Counted from the stretch's first letter, positions 28,130 to 35,845 are shown. The stretch is DNA of 64,000 nt from an uncultured Flavobacterium sp. (GCF_951805225.1 NZ_OX638201.1:3720001-3784000); one strand, 5' to 3'. Numbers and translations: made by a program. Notes: generated by a model from the sequence alone, not told the origin.

Positions 28130-28957
28130 ATGAAAAAAAAGATCTTTTTATTTCTGGCTGTTACCGCAACAGCACTAACTTATGTTTCTTGTTCTAACAA
28201 TGACAGCGTTGTTGAGCAAACTGATGTAACCGCAATTGGAGCATCTGTTGCAATTGACGCCGCAAACGACATGGACGTTACAACGGGATTACTTGTAACA
28301 AAACCAAATCCTTCGACAGCAAAATCAACTGAAACTCCGGTAACAGGAATTTGCGCTACAATTACAGTATCACCAGCAACAGACACTTATCCAAGAGTAT
28401 ATACTCTAGATTATGGATCTACAGGATGTACAAACAATCAACTTACAAGAAAAGGAAAATTAAAAATTACACTTACTGGACCAATAGCTACAACTGGAAG
28501 CAAAATGACAATTGAGAGAATCGATTATTCAATCAATGCATTAAAACTAGAAGGAACTATTGAATACACAAATACTACAACGACTCCAACTGTACCACAA
28601 TGGACGAGAAAAGTAACCAACGGAAAATTGACTGATTCACAAGGACATGTATTTACAACTTCAGGTTTGCACACTGTAAAACAAACTGCAGGCGTTGACA
28701 CTCCTTTTGTATTAGATGATAATGTTTACGAAATTACTGAAGGAACTCACGTAGTTGGTACTGAAAAAGGAGGAACATTAACCTTAACGGTTGGAGAATC
28801 ATTGGTAAAAAAATATTCTTGTTTGTTTGTTTCTAAAGGAAAACTAAAAGTTCAGGGAGGCGCCTTAAACGGAGTTATTGATTTCGGAAACAATGAATGT
28901 GATAGTGTATATACTTACACTCATGAAAACGGAACTGTATTTACTTTAGGAATGTAA
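28130..28957 (+). CDS. Exported lipoprotein of unknown function
   Basis: 275 residues. The leader ends TYVSC then SNNDSVVEQ, so it is a lipoprotein. The mature part is Thr-rich and beta-rich, with LDYGSTGCTNNQLTRKGKLKI, a central WTRKVTNGKLTD and the ending CDSVYTYTHENGTVFTLGM; four Cys beyond the lipidated one may form disulfides. I do not recognise a named family. Similar-looking lipoproteins are common in flavobacteria. Single gene between two terminators. Confidence 0.75.
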   Translation: MKKKIFLFLAVTATALTYVSCSNNDSVVEQTDVTAIGASVAIDAANDMDVTTGLLVTKPNPSTAKSTETPVTGICATITVSPATDTYPRVYTLDYGSTGCTNNQLTRKGKLKITLTGPIATTGSKMTIERIDYSINALKLEGTIEYTNTTTTPTVPQWTRKVTNGKLTDSQGHVFTTSGLHTVKQTAGVDTPFVLDDNVYEITEGTHVVGTEKGGTLTLTVGESLVKKYSCLFVSKGKLKVQGGALNGVIDFGNNECDSVYTYTHENGTVFTLGM

Positions 28958-28983
28958 AAGAATTTTCTTCCATAAATTATAAG

Positions 28984-29011
28984 AATCCCAATCTATTTCA
29001 AGATTGGGATT
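28984..29011 (+). terminator. Terminator after the unknown lipoprotein
   Basis: AATCCCAATCT and AGATTGGGATT form an 11-bp stem with a 6-base loop, followed by T-rich sequence. Confidence 0.88.
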
Positions 29012-29090
29012 TATTTTTTAGCAAAATTTAACAACTACATCTATACATTCAAACTATTTTCTTTATTTTGCAGCCAAATCTAAAAAACCA

Positions 29091-29807
29091 ATGAAAAAAT
29101 CAATTATTGCCTTTGTTACTCTCGCTGTATTAGCATCTTGTAGCAAAAAAGAATCTACAGACAACTTACATATTACAGGAAATATAAAAGGATTAAAAAA
29201 AGGAACTTTATATATTCAAAGAATTGTTGATACTTCGCTTGTTGCTATTGACAGCATCAAAATCGACGGAAACTCAGCTTTTGAAAGTGATATAAAATTA
29301 GAATCTCCAGAAATGTTGTATTTATTCCTTGATCGCGGAGTAACTAATTCATTAGACAATAACATTTTGTTTTTTGCAGAACCAGGAAACATCAACATTG
29401 ATACTAATCTTGATAATTTTATTTACAGTGCAAAAATCACAGGATCTAAAAATCAGGAATTATACGATCAGTATCAAAAAATAAATTCTCGTTTTATCGA
29501 AGAGAATCTTTCTTTGGTTGAACCAAGATTTAAAGCTATCAAAAGAAAAGATCAAAAAGCAATTGATAGTATTGATGCAAAACAATCTTCAAATATCAAA
29601 AGAAAATATCTATACGCTACAAACTTTGCGATCAACAACAAAGATCACGAAATCGCACCTTATATTGCATTAGCTGAGATTTATGATATCAATATCAAAT
29701 TCCTTGATACGATTCAAAAATCAATGACTCCAAAAGTAGCTCAATCACTTTACGGAAAAAAGCTAACAAAATATGTTGCTGAAATTAAAAAACAACAGCA
29801 AAAATAG
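29091..29807 (+). CDS. DUF4369-domain lipoprotein without a thioredoxin domain
   Basis: 238 residues. The leader ends VLASC then SKKES, a lipoprotein signal. Residues about 25-125 fit DUF4369 (LHITGNIKGLKKGTLYIQRIVD, VAIDSIKIDG, FFAEPGNINID). In Bacteroidota this domain often precedes a thioredoxin/TlpA domain, but here the C-terminal half is helical and charged with no CxxC, so a redox role is unlikely for this protein alone. Monocistronic. Confidence 0.82.
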   Translation: MKKSIIAFVTLAVLASCSKKESTDNLHITGNIKGLKKGTLYIQRIVDTSLVAIDSIKIDGNSAFESDIKLESPEMLYLFLDRGVTNSLDNNILFFAEPGNINIDTNLDNFIYSAKITGSKNQELYDQYQKINSRFIEENLSLVEPRFKAIKRKDQKAIDSIDAKQSSNIKRKYLYATNFAINNKDHEIAPYIALAEIYDINIKFLDTIQKSMTPKVAQSLYGKKLTKYVAEIKKQQQK

Positions 29808-29822
29808 ATTTTCGAAAAGCAT

Positions 29823-29858
29823 AAAAAAAGTCCTGAATATATATTCAGGACTTTTTTT
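29823..29858 (+). terminator. Terminator after the DUF4369 gene
   Basis: An almost fully palindromic stretch with AAAGTCCTGAAT/ATTCAGGACTTT arms, flanked by A and T runs; works in either direction. Confidence 0.9.
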
Positions 29859-29924
29859 ATATAGATTATTTTAAGCTTATTTTCCTTTTAAGATTTTCTC
29901 TATAAATGAAACATATATAATCTT

Positions 29925-30063
29925 GTCATTTCGGCGAAGGAGACCCGAGCGATAGCGAACAGACGAAGTAAATCTCTACGAGAAGCTCGACAAAGATTAG
30001 CGATTTTCTTTGTCGAGTTTCTGGCGTTTTATCTTTGTCAAAGTTTAAAACTTTGACAAAGAT
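29925..30063. repeat. Palindromic repeat, family 2, copy A, plus adjacent hairpin
   Basis: Begins GTCATTTCGGCGAAGGAGAC and contains a hairpin CTCGACAAAGA / TCTTTGTCGAG (29986-30017). It is followed by a perfect 16-bp hairpin ATCTTTGTCAAAGTTT (30031-30046) with its complement at 30048-30063 around a single A. Shares AGACGAAGTAAATCT and AGAAGCTCGACAAAGATT with copy B at 30815-30939. The rest of the gap 29859-30140 shows nothing else; an open frame on the minus strand here only reflects the repeat. Confidence 0.8.
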
Positions 30064-30140
30064 TTCGTCACGATAAGCTTTTTGATTTTGCATAAAGTTT
30101 ATCACAAATGAAAAACAAAACAAAAATCGCATTTACACAA

Positions 30141-30170
30141 AAAGAGGCTGCCTTTTAAGACAACCTCTTT
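30141..30170 (-). terminator. Terminator after the DUF5362 gene
   Basis: AAAGAGG and CCTCTTT pair, extended inward (TG/CA, CTT/AAG) across single mismatches, about 25 bases past the stop at 30195. Confidence 0.75.
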
Positions 30171-30194
30171 TATTATATAAATATTGAAAATAAT

Positions 30195-30653
30195 TCAACC
30201 TCTCAATACAGCGCCAAGAATTGCAAATACAATTATAAGTCCGTACAATACTAAGATAGCAATTGTCAAAATACCAATAAATTTATAGTGTGATTTTAGA
30301 TATCCAAAAGAATTCGTCAATGCTTCTGAATCATTATCTCTAAAAGCTCTTTTGGCATTTACTGCAAACTTATTTAGATAATAAACCGGGAAAAAGTAAA
30401 TTACCGCTATAACAACATATACAACTGCCATTATTATTCCAAAAGAACCTCCCATTCCTCCCATTCCAGGCATAGTATTTCCCATTGCCGAAAAAATGCT
30501 TCCTGCAAAAACAGCAAATATTAGCATAAGTCCAATTCCAACAAAGCCTAAAATCGATAAAAAGTTGGCCCATTTTGCGGTTTCTTTCAAAAAGTCTTTT
30601 GCAGTTTCGTTTAGCTGCAATTCAAATTTTTCAAATACAGAAGTTTCTTCCAT
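30195..30653 (-). CDS. DUF5362 family membrane protein
   Basis: 152 residues with three to four hydrophobic segments (about 28-55, 70-95 and 122-150). A Gly/Met-rich loop (AMGNTMPGMGGMGGSFG) separates the first two. The pattern fits DUF5362, a small inner-membrane family of unknown function in Bacteroidota. The loop has five Met in 17 residues, reminiscent of metal-coordinating loops, but no His or Cys accompany them. Single gene; no functional partner adjacent. Confidence 0.78.
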   Translation of the reverse strand: MEETSVFEKFELQLNETAKDFLKETAKWANFLSILGFVGIGLMLIFAVFAGSIFSAMGNTMPGMGGMGGSFGIIMAVVYVVIAVIYFFPVYYLNKFAVNAKRAFRDNDSEALTNSFGYLKSHYKFIGILTIAILVLYGLIIVFAILGAVLRG

Positions 30654-30758
30654 GTTTATTATTATTTTTTTGGTTAAGCAACAAACATAAGAAAAATATT
30701 ATGGTATTCACTCGATCAATACAAAAACCTGTGGAGTTATAAAAACTAAGGATGAATC

Positions 30759-30778
30759 TAACCGCAAAGTACGCTAAG
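30759..30778. repeat. Solitary arm of repeat family 4
   Basis: TAACCGCAAAGTACGCTAAG matches, with one base difference, the arm of the large inverted repeat at 41685-41832. No partner arm is nearby. The gap 30654-31006 otherwise holds only the family 2 repeat. Confidence 0.6.
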
Positions 30779-30814
30779 ATTCTTATCTAATAGTAGCTGT
30801 AAAAAACACAAAGT

Positions 30815-30939
30815 TCTCATTTCGACGGAGGCGACCCGAGTCATAACCAACAGACGAAGTAAATCTTCACAAGAAGCTCGACAAAGATTGGAATCCCGTT
30901 GCGGAGTTACTTACGAAGATTTCTCGTTCCTCGAAATGA
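30815..30939. repeat. Palindromic repeat, family 2, copy B
   Basis: Left end TCTCATTTCGACGGAGGCGA and right end TCTCGTTCCTCGAAATGA are near-inverted copies. The centre shares AGACGAAGTAAATCTTC and AGCTCGACAAAGATTGG with copy A. Same orientation as copy A. Confidence 0.8.
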
Positions 30940-31006
30940 AAAACCTGATAGGTTTTAAAAGATTCTGCACCAAGATATGTGATTTACTTTAAGTATAAAG
31001 CAAAAA

Positions 31007-31034
31007 AAAACCACCACTAAAAAGTGATGGTTTT
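31007..31034 (-). terminator. Terminator of tRNA-Thr copy 1
   Basis: CCACCACT and AGTGATGG pair across one C-A mismatch around an AAAA loop; T run on the minus strand, directly behind the tRNA. Confidence 0.75.
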
Positions 31035-31040
31035 CCGTTG

Positions 31041-31114
31041 AGCCGGCGGAGGGACTCGAACCCACGACCTGCTGATTACAAATCAGCTGCTCTAGCCAAC
31101 TGAGCTACGCTGGC
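31041..31114 (-). tRNA. tRNA-Thr (anticodon UGU), copy 1
   Basis: On the minus strand a 74-base cloverleaf: acceptor GCCAGCG, D arm GCTC/GAGC, anticodon arm GCTGA-TTTGTAA-TCAGC with anticodon TGT, T loop TTCGAGT, discriminator T. CCA is not encoded. Two apparent mismatches: A4-C69 in the acceptor stem and T50-T64 in the T stem. Identical to copy 2. Confidence 0.93.
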
Positions 31115-31129
31115 GACTCATTACGGGTG

Positions 31130-31160
31130 CAAATATAAAATGGATTTTTGTAATTTCCAA
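31130..31160 (-). promoter_or_regulatory. Promoter of tRNA-Thr copy 1
   Basis: TTG (complement of 31158-31160), 20 bases, then TATATTTG (complement of 31130-31137), 15 bases before the tRNA 5' end. Confidence 0.75.
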
Positions 31161-31186
31161 AATAAATTTACTGCTTATTTTATTAA

Positions 31187-31212
31187 AAAACCACCACTTA
31201 AAGTGATGGTTT
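31187..31212 (-). terminator. Terminator of tRNA-Thr copy 2
   Basis: CCACCACT and AGTGATGG again, with a shorter loop than at copy 1, directly behind the tRNA; T run on the minus strand. Confidence 0.7.
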
Positions 31213-31217
31213 TGTTG

Positions 31218-31291
31218 AGCCGGCGGAGGGACTCGAACCCACGACCTGCTGATTACAAATCAGCTGCTCTAGCCAACTGAGCTACGCTGGC
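31218..31291 (-). tRNA. tRNA-Thr (anticodon UGU), copy 2
   Basis: Same 74-base sequence as copy 1, including the A4-C69 and T50-T64 mismatches. The flanks are duplicated too (upstream CTCATTACGGGTGCAAATAT, downstream hairpin), so a unit of about 177 bases is tandemly repeated. Confidence 0.93.
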
Positions 31292-31306
31292 GACTCATTA
31301 CGGGTG

Positions 31307-31336
31307 CAAATATAAAGCGGTTTTTCGTTTTACCAA
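31307..31336 (-). promoter_or_regulatory. Promoter of tRNA-Thr copy 2
   Basis: TTG (complement of 31334-31336), 19 bases, then TATATTTG (complement of 31307-31314), in the same place relative to the tRNA as at copy 1. Confidence 0.75.
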
Positions 31337-31369
31337 AATAAATTTGCACTTTTTTATACTTTTTTTTGC

Positions 31370-31636
31370 TTACAATTCGTTGATTTTAGCAATCAATTGA
31401 TTAGCAGTTTCTTCCAATTCAACATTGATTTGTTTGAAGTGTGCTTTTTTGTTTTCAACGTTCTTAGCATTCACTTTAGTGATCAAAGTATCAAAAGCTG
31501 CAATAGCCTGATCGATCAAAGCATTCGTTTCTGGAGTAGGATTTCCTGTTGTAGACATTTCAAATAAGTAAATTGCCTCAATAATATCTCCTAATACGAA
31601 GTTGATGTCTTTCTTTAAATTTTTAACGTTTGCCAT
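31370..31636 (-). CDS. Small conserved-looking helical protein, unknown function
   Basis: 88 residues from the ATG at 31636 (MANVKNLKKDINFVLGDIIE). A frame extension upstream starts inside a perfect -7 element and so is rejected. The protein is soluble, acidic and almost wholly helical, with no Cys or Trp; helices near 5-28, 38-60 and 62-86. No named family is recognised. It lies between the tRNA pair and manA, with its own promoter. Confidence 0.75.
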   Translation of the reverse strand: MANVKNLKKDINFVLGDIIEAIYLFEMSTTGNPTPETNALIDQAIAAFDTLITKVNAKNVENKKAHFKQINVELEETANQLIAKINEL

Positions 31637-31663
31637 TTTTATTTTTATTTTAATTTGCGACTG

Positions 31664-31671
31664 CAAAAGTA
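31664..31671 (-). promoter_or_regulatory. -7 element for the 88-residue protein
   Basis: TACTTTTG on the minus strand, a perfect TAnnTTTG, 27 bases before the ATG at 31636. It lies between that gene and the manA stop at 31694. Confidence 0.55.
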
Positions 31672-31693
31672 CACATAATCTTTTTATTAAGTG

Positions 31694-32662
31694 CTATGAA
31701 ATGTAAATTTCTAAAATTGAAGCATTTCCGCTTAAGAAAAATGCATTTATCTCAGCAGGAACTAAAACGGTATCTCCTTTTTGATATACATCTTTAAAAC
31801 CATCATATTCGATTTCAAAACTTCCTTCGATACACATATAAACGGTAAAAGTCGCTCCGGATTTAGAAACCTCTATTTTATCTTGCAACGGAATAAAATT
31901 GGTGGTAAAATAAGGACAATCAACAACTACATTTGAAGTATCTGCTTTTGTCTCGTATTTTTTTTGTGTATCAACCTTATTATAGTTTATAGCATCAAGC
32001 GCTAAATCTACATGAAGTTCTCTTTTATTTCCATTAGCATCAACGCGATCAAAATCGTATAAACGATACGTAATATCAGAGGTTTGCTGAATTTCAGCAA
32101 CCACAAGTCCGGCGCCAATAGCATGAACAGTTCCGGTTTCTAAAAAGAAAACATCACCAACTTTTGCTTTCACAGTATCTAAAATAGAAACCAATGTATT
32201 ATTGTGTAAATGTTCTAAATATTCTTCTTTACTTGAATCTTCTTTAAAACCAACAATAATTCTTGCATCAGTATCAGCTTGCAGAACGTACCACATTTCG
32301 GTTTTACCAAAAGAATTGTGACGTTCTTTTGCTAATTTATCATTTGGATGAACTTGTATCGAAAGATCTTCGCGAGCATCCAGATATTTAAAAAGTAACG
32401 GAAACTGTTTTCCAAAACGCTTATAAACTTCTGTTCCCAGAATTTCGCTTGGCGTTTCATCAATAAGATCCATTAATGATTTTCCTTTCAAAGTTCCATT
32501 AGCAATAACACTTACATCGCCTTCTACGGTAGACAATTCCCAGCTTTCGCCAGTAATTTTAGAAACGATAGGTTTATTAAGGACTGTTTTTAGTTTTTCT
32601 CCTCCCCAAATTCTTTCTTTCAGAATTGGTTCAAATTGTAATGGATATAATTTTGGCTTCAT
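31694..32662 (-). CDS. manA: Mannose-6-phosphate isomerase, class I
   Basis: 322 residues, the short form of type I phosphomannose isomerase. Interconverts mannose-6-phosphate and fructose-6-phosphate, feeding GDP-mannose and fucose sugars for glycans. Seen: RIWGGEKLK near the N-terminus, SIQVHPND with zinc-ligand His, KTEMWYVL with Glu, and GTVHAIGAG with His and the active-site region. Fits a cupin fold with C-terminal half beginning near residue 230. Likely the last gene of the idi-queD-bcp-manA run, 63 bases after bcp. Confidence 0.93.
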   Translation of the reverse strand: MKPKLYPLQFEPILKERIWGGEKLKTVLNKPIVSKITGESWELSTVEGDVSVIANGTLKGKSLMDLIDETPSEILGTEVYKRFGKQFPLLFKYLDAREDLSIQVHPNDKLAKERHNSFGKTEMWYVLQADTDARIIVGFKEDSSKEEYLEHLHNNTLVSILDTVKAKVGDVFFLETGTVHAIGAGLVVAEIQQTSDITYRLYDFDRVDANGNKRELHVDLALDAINYNKVDTQKKYETKADTSNVVVDCPYFTTNFIPLQDKIEVSKSGATFTVYMCIEGSFEIEYDGFKDVYQKGDTVLVPAEINAFFLSGNASILEIYIS

Positions 32663-32725
32663 AAATATATTTGTTTGGCTAATATCATTATTAATTAAAC
32701 ACTGATGTAATACTATTTTTTAGTT

Positions 32726-33184
32726 TTACGATACTAATTCTTTAATAGTCTCAAGTGCTTTCGGGATGTGTTTTGCAGCATTCATACTATCAAAAATCAA
32801 AATAACAACGCCATTTCGATCAATAACATATGTTACTCTTCCTGGCACAAGGCCAAATAAAGTGTCACGAACGCCAAAAAGGTGTCGTAATCTTTTATCC
32901 TGATCTGATAACAGTATAAAAGGCAATTGATGTTTTTTGGCAAATTTTTGATGTGATTTTATACTATCACTGCTTATACCAATAACCTCAGCTCCCAAGT
33001 CTTTGAAATCTTCGTATTGATCTCTAAAACTACAAGCTTCGGTAGTACAACCAGGCGTATTATCTTTTGGGTAAAAATAAATCACGAGTGGTTTTCGTCC
33101 CAAAACACTTTGGCTTTCAAAAACTTCACCATGACTATCTTTTGCAGTAAAATTCGGAACTATATCTCCTATTTTTAATGACAT
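32726..33184 (-). CDS. bcp: Peroxiredoxin, Bcp/PrxQ type
   Basis: 152-residue thioredoxin-dependent thiol peroxidase that reduces H2O2 and organic peroxides. The motif DNTPGCTTEACSFRD gives peroxidatic Cys (PGCT) and resolving Cys five residues later (EACS), as in Bcp. VIGISSDS and the C-terminal RVTYVIDRNG are typical. Cytoplasmic, no signal peptide. It begins 3 bases after queD, so the two are co-transcribed. Confidence 0.95.
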   Translation of the reverse strand: MSLKIGDIVPNFTAKDSHGEVFESQSVLGRKPLVIYFYPKDNTPGCTTEACSFRDQYEDFKDLGAEVIGISSDSIKSHQKFAKKHQLPFILLSDQDKRLRHLFGVRDTLFGLVPGRVTYVIDRNGVVILIFDSMNAAKHIPKALETIKELVS

Positions 33185-33187
33185 TTA

Positions 33188-33598
33188 TTATTCTCCTTTA
33201 TAAGTTACAAAATTGCGGTCCGTTTCATTCAAAACGATTTCTAAGTCAAAATCGGGCTGAATTCTTTTTCTAATTTTATTCCATATCACAACTGCGATAT
33301 TCTCTGCAGTTGGATTCAAATCCTGAAATTCCGGAACATCCAGATTCAGATTTTTGTGATCAAACGGTATTTCCACTTCTTCGAGTATAATATCCGCTAA
33401 TACTTTCACATCTAAAACAAAACCAGTTTCTGGGTCAATTTTTCCTGTAACACTTACTGTTAAACCATAATTATGACCATGAAAATTAGGATTGTTACAT
33501 TTTCCAAAAACGGCATTATTTTTTTCAAATGTCCAGTCTTTTCTATGCAATCGATGTGCAGCATTAAAATGTGCTTTTCTTGATATGGTTACTTTCAT
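33188..33598 (-). CDS. queD: 6-carboxytetrahydropterin synthase (QueD/PTPS family)
   Basis: 136 residues. In the queuosine/preQ0 pathway QueD turns dihydroneopterin triphosphate into 6-carboxytetrahydropterin. Zinc-binding His are in AHFNAAHRL and FHGHNYG, and the catalytic Cys is in FGKCNNPN; PFDHKNLN and the Glu of NPTAENIAV are further conserved. Between idi and bcp. No queC or queE lies nearby, so a PTPS-like variant cannot be excluded. Confidence 0.9.
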   Translation of the reverse strand: MKVTISRKAHFNAAHRLHRKDWTFEKNNAVFGKCNNPNFHGHNYGLTVSVTGKIDPETGFVLDVKVLADIILEEVEIPFDHKNLNLDVPEFQDLNPTAENIAVVIWNKIRKRIQPDFDLEIVLNETDRNFVTYKGE

Positions 33599-33621
33599 TT
33601 AGGTTTTTGGTTGTTATGGTT

Positions 33622-34149
33622 TTATATTTTATGGTCTTCTAAATAATGATAAAATTCATCAAAAATTATTTTGAACCAAACGGTATAAATCTCGGGCTGT
33701 TTTTCAATATCACTTTTTACATCTTCAATCTTCATCCATTTCCAGGCTTCGACTTCTTCGAAGTTTATATCTGGATTCTCATTATAATATCCAATCATAA
33801 CATGATCTAATTCATGTTCTGTAAGACCATTATCAAAAGGAGCTTTGTAAATAAAATGAAATAGTTCTTTCAATTCTGTTTTAAAACCCATTTCTTCAAA
33901 CAATCGTCTGCTTCCTGCTTCAATATTCGTTTCGCCTTCACGCTGATGACTACAGCAAGTATTTGTCCAGAGTAAAGGTGAGTGGTATTTTTGATGGGCA
34001 CGCTGCTGTAGCATAATCTCGTTTTTACTATTTAAAATAAAAACCGAAAAAGCGCGATGTAATAGTGCTTTTTCATGTGCTTCTAATTTTGGCATTAAGC
34101 CAATTTGCTCATCATTTTGATTAACTAGTATTACGTTTTCTTCTATCAT
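33622..34149 (-). CDS. idi: Isopentenyl-diphosphate delta-isomerase, type I
   Basis: 175 residues from the ATG at 34149. A TTG 21 bases upstream overlaps the promoter -7 element and is rejected. A Nudix-fold enzyme that interconverts IPP and DMAPP for isoprenoid, quinone and carotenoid synthesis. Seen: HRAFSVFILN, LLWTNTCCSHQREGE with catalytic Cys and metal His, and RRLFEEMGF as Nudix-like helix, plus a Glu-rich C-terminal region. First gene of the idi-queD-bcp-manA run. Confidence 0.93.
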   Translation of the reverse strand: MIEENVILVNQNDEQIGLMPKLEAHEKALLHRAFSVFILNSKNEIMLQQRAHQKYHSPLLWTNTCCSHQREGETNIEAGSRRLFEEMGFKTELKELFHFIYKAPFDNGLTEHELDHVMIGYYNENPDINFEEVEAWKWMKIEDVKSDIEKQPEIYTVWFKIIFDEFYHYLEDHKI

Positions 34150-34167
34150 TAGGGCGTTTTGTACAAA

Positions 34168-34175
34168 CAAAAATA
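34168..34175 (-). promoter_or_regulatory. -7 element for the idi operon
   Basis: TATTTTTG on the minus strand, perfect TAnnTTTG, 19 bases before the idi ATG; its last three bases are the discarded TTG start. Confidence 0.55.
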
Positions 34176-34409
34176 CGAAAAAAGAAATGGCTTGAAAATC
34201 CTAGAAAAGATTGTGAAAAGTTTAACGAGCATTGCATTTTATACAAAACTGATTTACAATTGTTTGCAACTACTCACCTTCTTAAAAACCTTTAAAAATA
34301 AGACATAAAAACTGCAACTTGTTATTTTTCGTAAATAATAAAAAGTTAAAACATACTTAAATAAATCTGAATTGTAAAGTACACGACATTTCGAGGTAAA
34401 ATCTCGTCG

Positions 34410-34417
34410 TATCTTTG
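34410..34417 (+). promoter_or_regulatory. -7 element for msrB-msrA
   Basis: TATCTTTG, perfect consensus, 28 bases before the msrB ATG at 34445. Just upstream CGAG...CTCG (34392-34406) could form a small hairpin; no TTG at the usual distance. The gap 34176-34409 shows nothing else. Confidence 0.55.
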
Positions 34418-34444
34418 AAATACAGAATTAAAGCACTCAAAACA

Positions 34445-34999
34445 ATGAAAACAAAAACTCAAATCTTTAGCCTTTGCTTTTTAATTCCGCTTTTTATTCT
34501 ACAAGCATGTGGACAAAGCGCAAAAAAACAAAATACAAAAACAGTGGTCATGGAAAACAAAATCTCTAAACCTGGAAATCCTTATTATTCGAATACAGAT
34601 ACCACGAAACTAAATGTGAGTAATGCCGAATGGAAAAAAGTACTTCCGGATGATGTGTACGCCGTAATGCGTGAAGCAGATACCGAAAGACCTTTTACAG
34701 GAAAATATTGGAAAACGGATGAAAAAGGAACTTACTATTGCGCTTCCTGCGGAAATTTACTTTTTAGATCCGGCGCCAAGTTTGCAAGCAGCTGCGGATG
34801 GCCAAGCTTTTTTGAACAAGACAACAAAAACAGCGTGGTTTACAAAAATGATAATTCTCTGGGAATGGAAAGAATCGAAGCGCTTTGTGGTCGTTGTGGC
34901 GGGCATTTAGGGCATTTATTTGATGACGGACCTGCTCCAACCGGAAAACGTTATTGCATGAATTCGATTGCATTAGATTTTATTCCTGATAACAAATAA
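34445..34999 (+). CDS. msrB: Lipoprotein peptide-methionine (R)-S-oxide reductase
   Basis: 184 residues from the ATG at 34445; the upstream in-frame extension starts at the promoter and is rejected. Leader ends FILQACG, a lipobox, so the enzyme sits on the envelope. MsrB domain about 55-180: zinc-binding CASCG and CGRCGGHLGH, resolving region SSCGWPSF, and catalytic Cys in RYCMNSIAL. Reduces methionine-R-sulfoxide. Followed after 7 bases by msrA, so both stereoisomers are repaired in the periplasm. Confidence 0.93.
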   Translation: MKTKTQIFSLCFLIPLFILQACGQSAKKQNTKTVVMENKISKPGNPYYSNTDTTKLNVSNAEWKKVLPDDVYAVMREADTERPFTGKYWKTDEKGTYYCASCGNLLFRSGAKFASSCGWPSFFEQDNKNSVVYKNDNSLGMERIEALCGRCGGHLGHLFDDGPAPTGKRYCMNSIALDFIPDNK

Positions 35000-35006
35000 T
35001 AAAGAC

Positions 35007-35615
35007 ATGAAAAATACCATATTGATTTGCCTTTTTGCCTTATCCTTACACGGATTTGCGCAAAATAAAAAAGCCTCAAACCTTGAAACGATTACTCTTG
35101 GCGGAGGATGTTATTGGTGCGTAGAAGCTGTTTACGAAAATCTCGACGGAGTAAAATCTGTTGTTTCGGGATTCTCAGGAGGAAAAGTAGCCAACCCAAC
35201 TTATGAAGAAGTTTGCACGGGAACAACCGGTCATGCCGAAGTCGTACAAATTACCTTTGACAAAAACGTAACCGATATAAACGAAATCTTTAAAGTTTTC
35301 TTCACCGTTCACGATCCAACAACTTTAAACCGACAAGGCGCAGATGTTGGAACACAATATCGTTCTGTGATTTTTTATAAAAATGAAGAACAGAAAAAAG
35401 CAGCGCAAAGTATTATCGCGGATCTTAACAAAGCAAAAGTTTACGATAGTCCGATTGTGACAAAAATAGAACCTTTTAAAGCTTTCTATAAAGCCGAAGA
35501 TTATCATCAGAATTATTATGCAAACAATAAAAACCAGCCGTATTGCAAAATGGTAATTCAGCCTAAAATCGAGAAATTCGAAAAGGTTTTTAAAGACAAA
35601 TTAAAAAAGAAATAA
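35007..35615 (+). CDS. msrA: Exported peptide-methionine (S)-S-oxide reductase
   Basis: 202 residues with a signal peptide (MKNTILICLFALSLHGFAQ). MsrA signature GGGCYWCVEAVYENLDGV with catalytic Cys, then GTTGHAEVVQITFD, DPTTLNRQGADVGTQYRSV and a C-terminal YCKMVIQPK. Reduces methionine-S-sulfoxide. Export signal and pairing with lipoprotein MsrB show an extracytoplasmic repair unit; the electron donor (a periplasmic thioredoxin-like protein) is not in this window. Confidence 0.95.
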   Translation: MKNTILICLFALSLHGFAQNKKASNLETITLGGGCYWCVEAVYENLDGVKSVVSGFSGGKVANPTYEEVCTGTTGHAEVVQITFDKNVTDINEIFKVFFTVHDPTTLNRQGADVGTQYRSVIFYKNEEQKKAAQSIIADLNKAKVYDSPIVTKIEPFKAFYKAEDYHQNYYANNKNQPYCKMVIQPKIEKFEKVFKDKLKKK

Positions 35616-35643
35616 AAATACTTTATCTGGTTAATAATAGTTG

Positions 35644-35662
35644 CCGTCCATTTTATGGACGG
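35644..35662 (+). terminator. msrB-msrA terminator
   Basis: CCGTCCAT and ATGGACGG form an 8-bp stem with a 3-base loop, followed by seven T; 28 bases past the stop. Confidence 0.9.
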
Positions 35663-35681
35663 TTTTTTTATGTTTTTTTTT

Positions 35682-35763
35682 GCCACGAATTTCACGAATT
35701 GGCACGAATTATATTTTTACGTTCAGAATATAAAAATTAGTGCCAATTCGTGAAATTCGTGGC
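35682..35763. repeat. Long inverted repeat with 24-base perfect arms (family 5)
   Basis: The arm at 35682-35705 (GCCACGAATTTCACGAATTG and four more bases) is the exact reverse complement of 35740-35763. Pairing continues inward through TTTTTA/TAAAAA with a bulge. The arm itself is built from ACGAATT repeats. Lies between the msrA terminator and the aminopeptidase. Confidence 0.85.
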
Positions 35764-35845
35764 GAACTCTTTTTCAGAAATCAATTCATATTTTTTGTAT
35801 TTTGCGACAACAAATCAATCAAAAACCAAAACTAAAAACCACCAA

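Noticed and set aside
29926..30132. 68-residue open frame on the minus strand
   Set aside because: It runs through a palindromic repeat and an adjacent perfect hairpin; the coding potential comes from the repeat.
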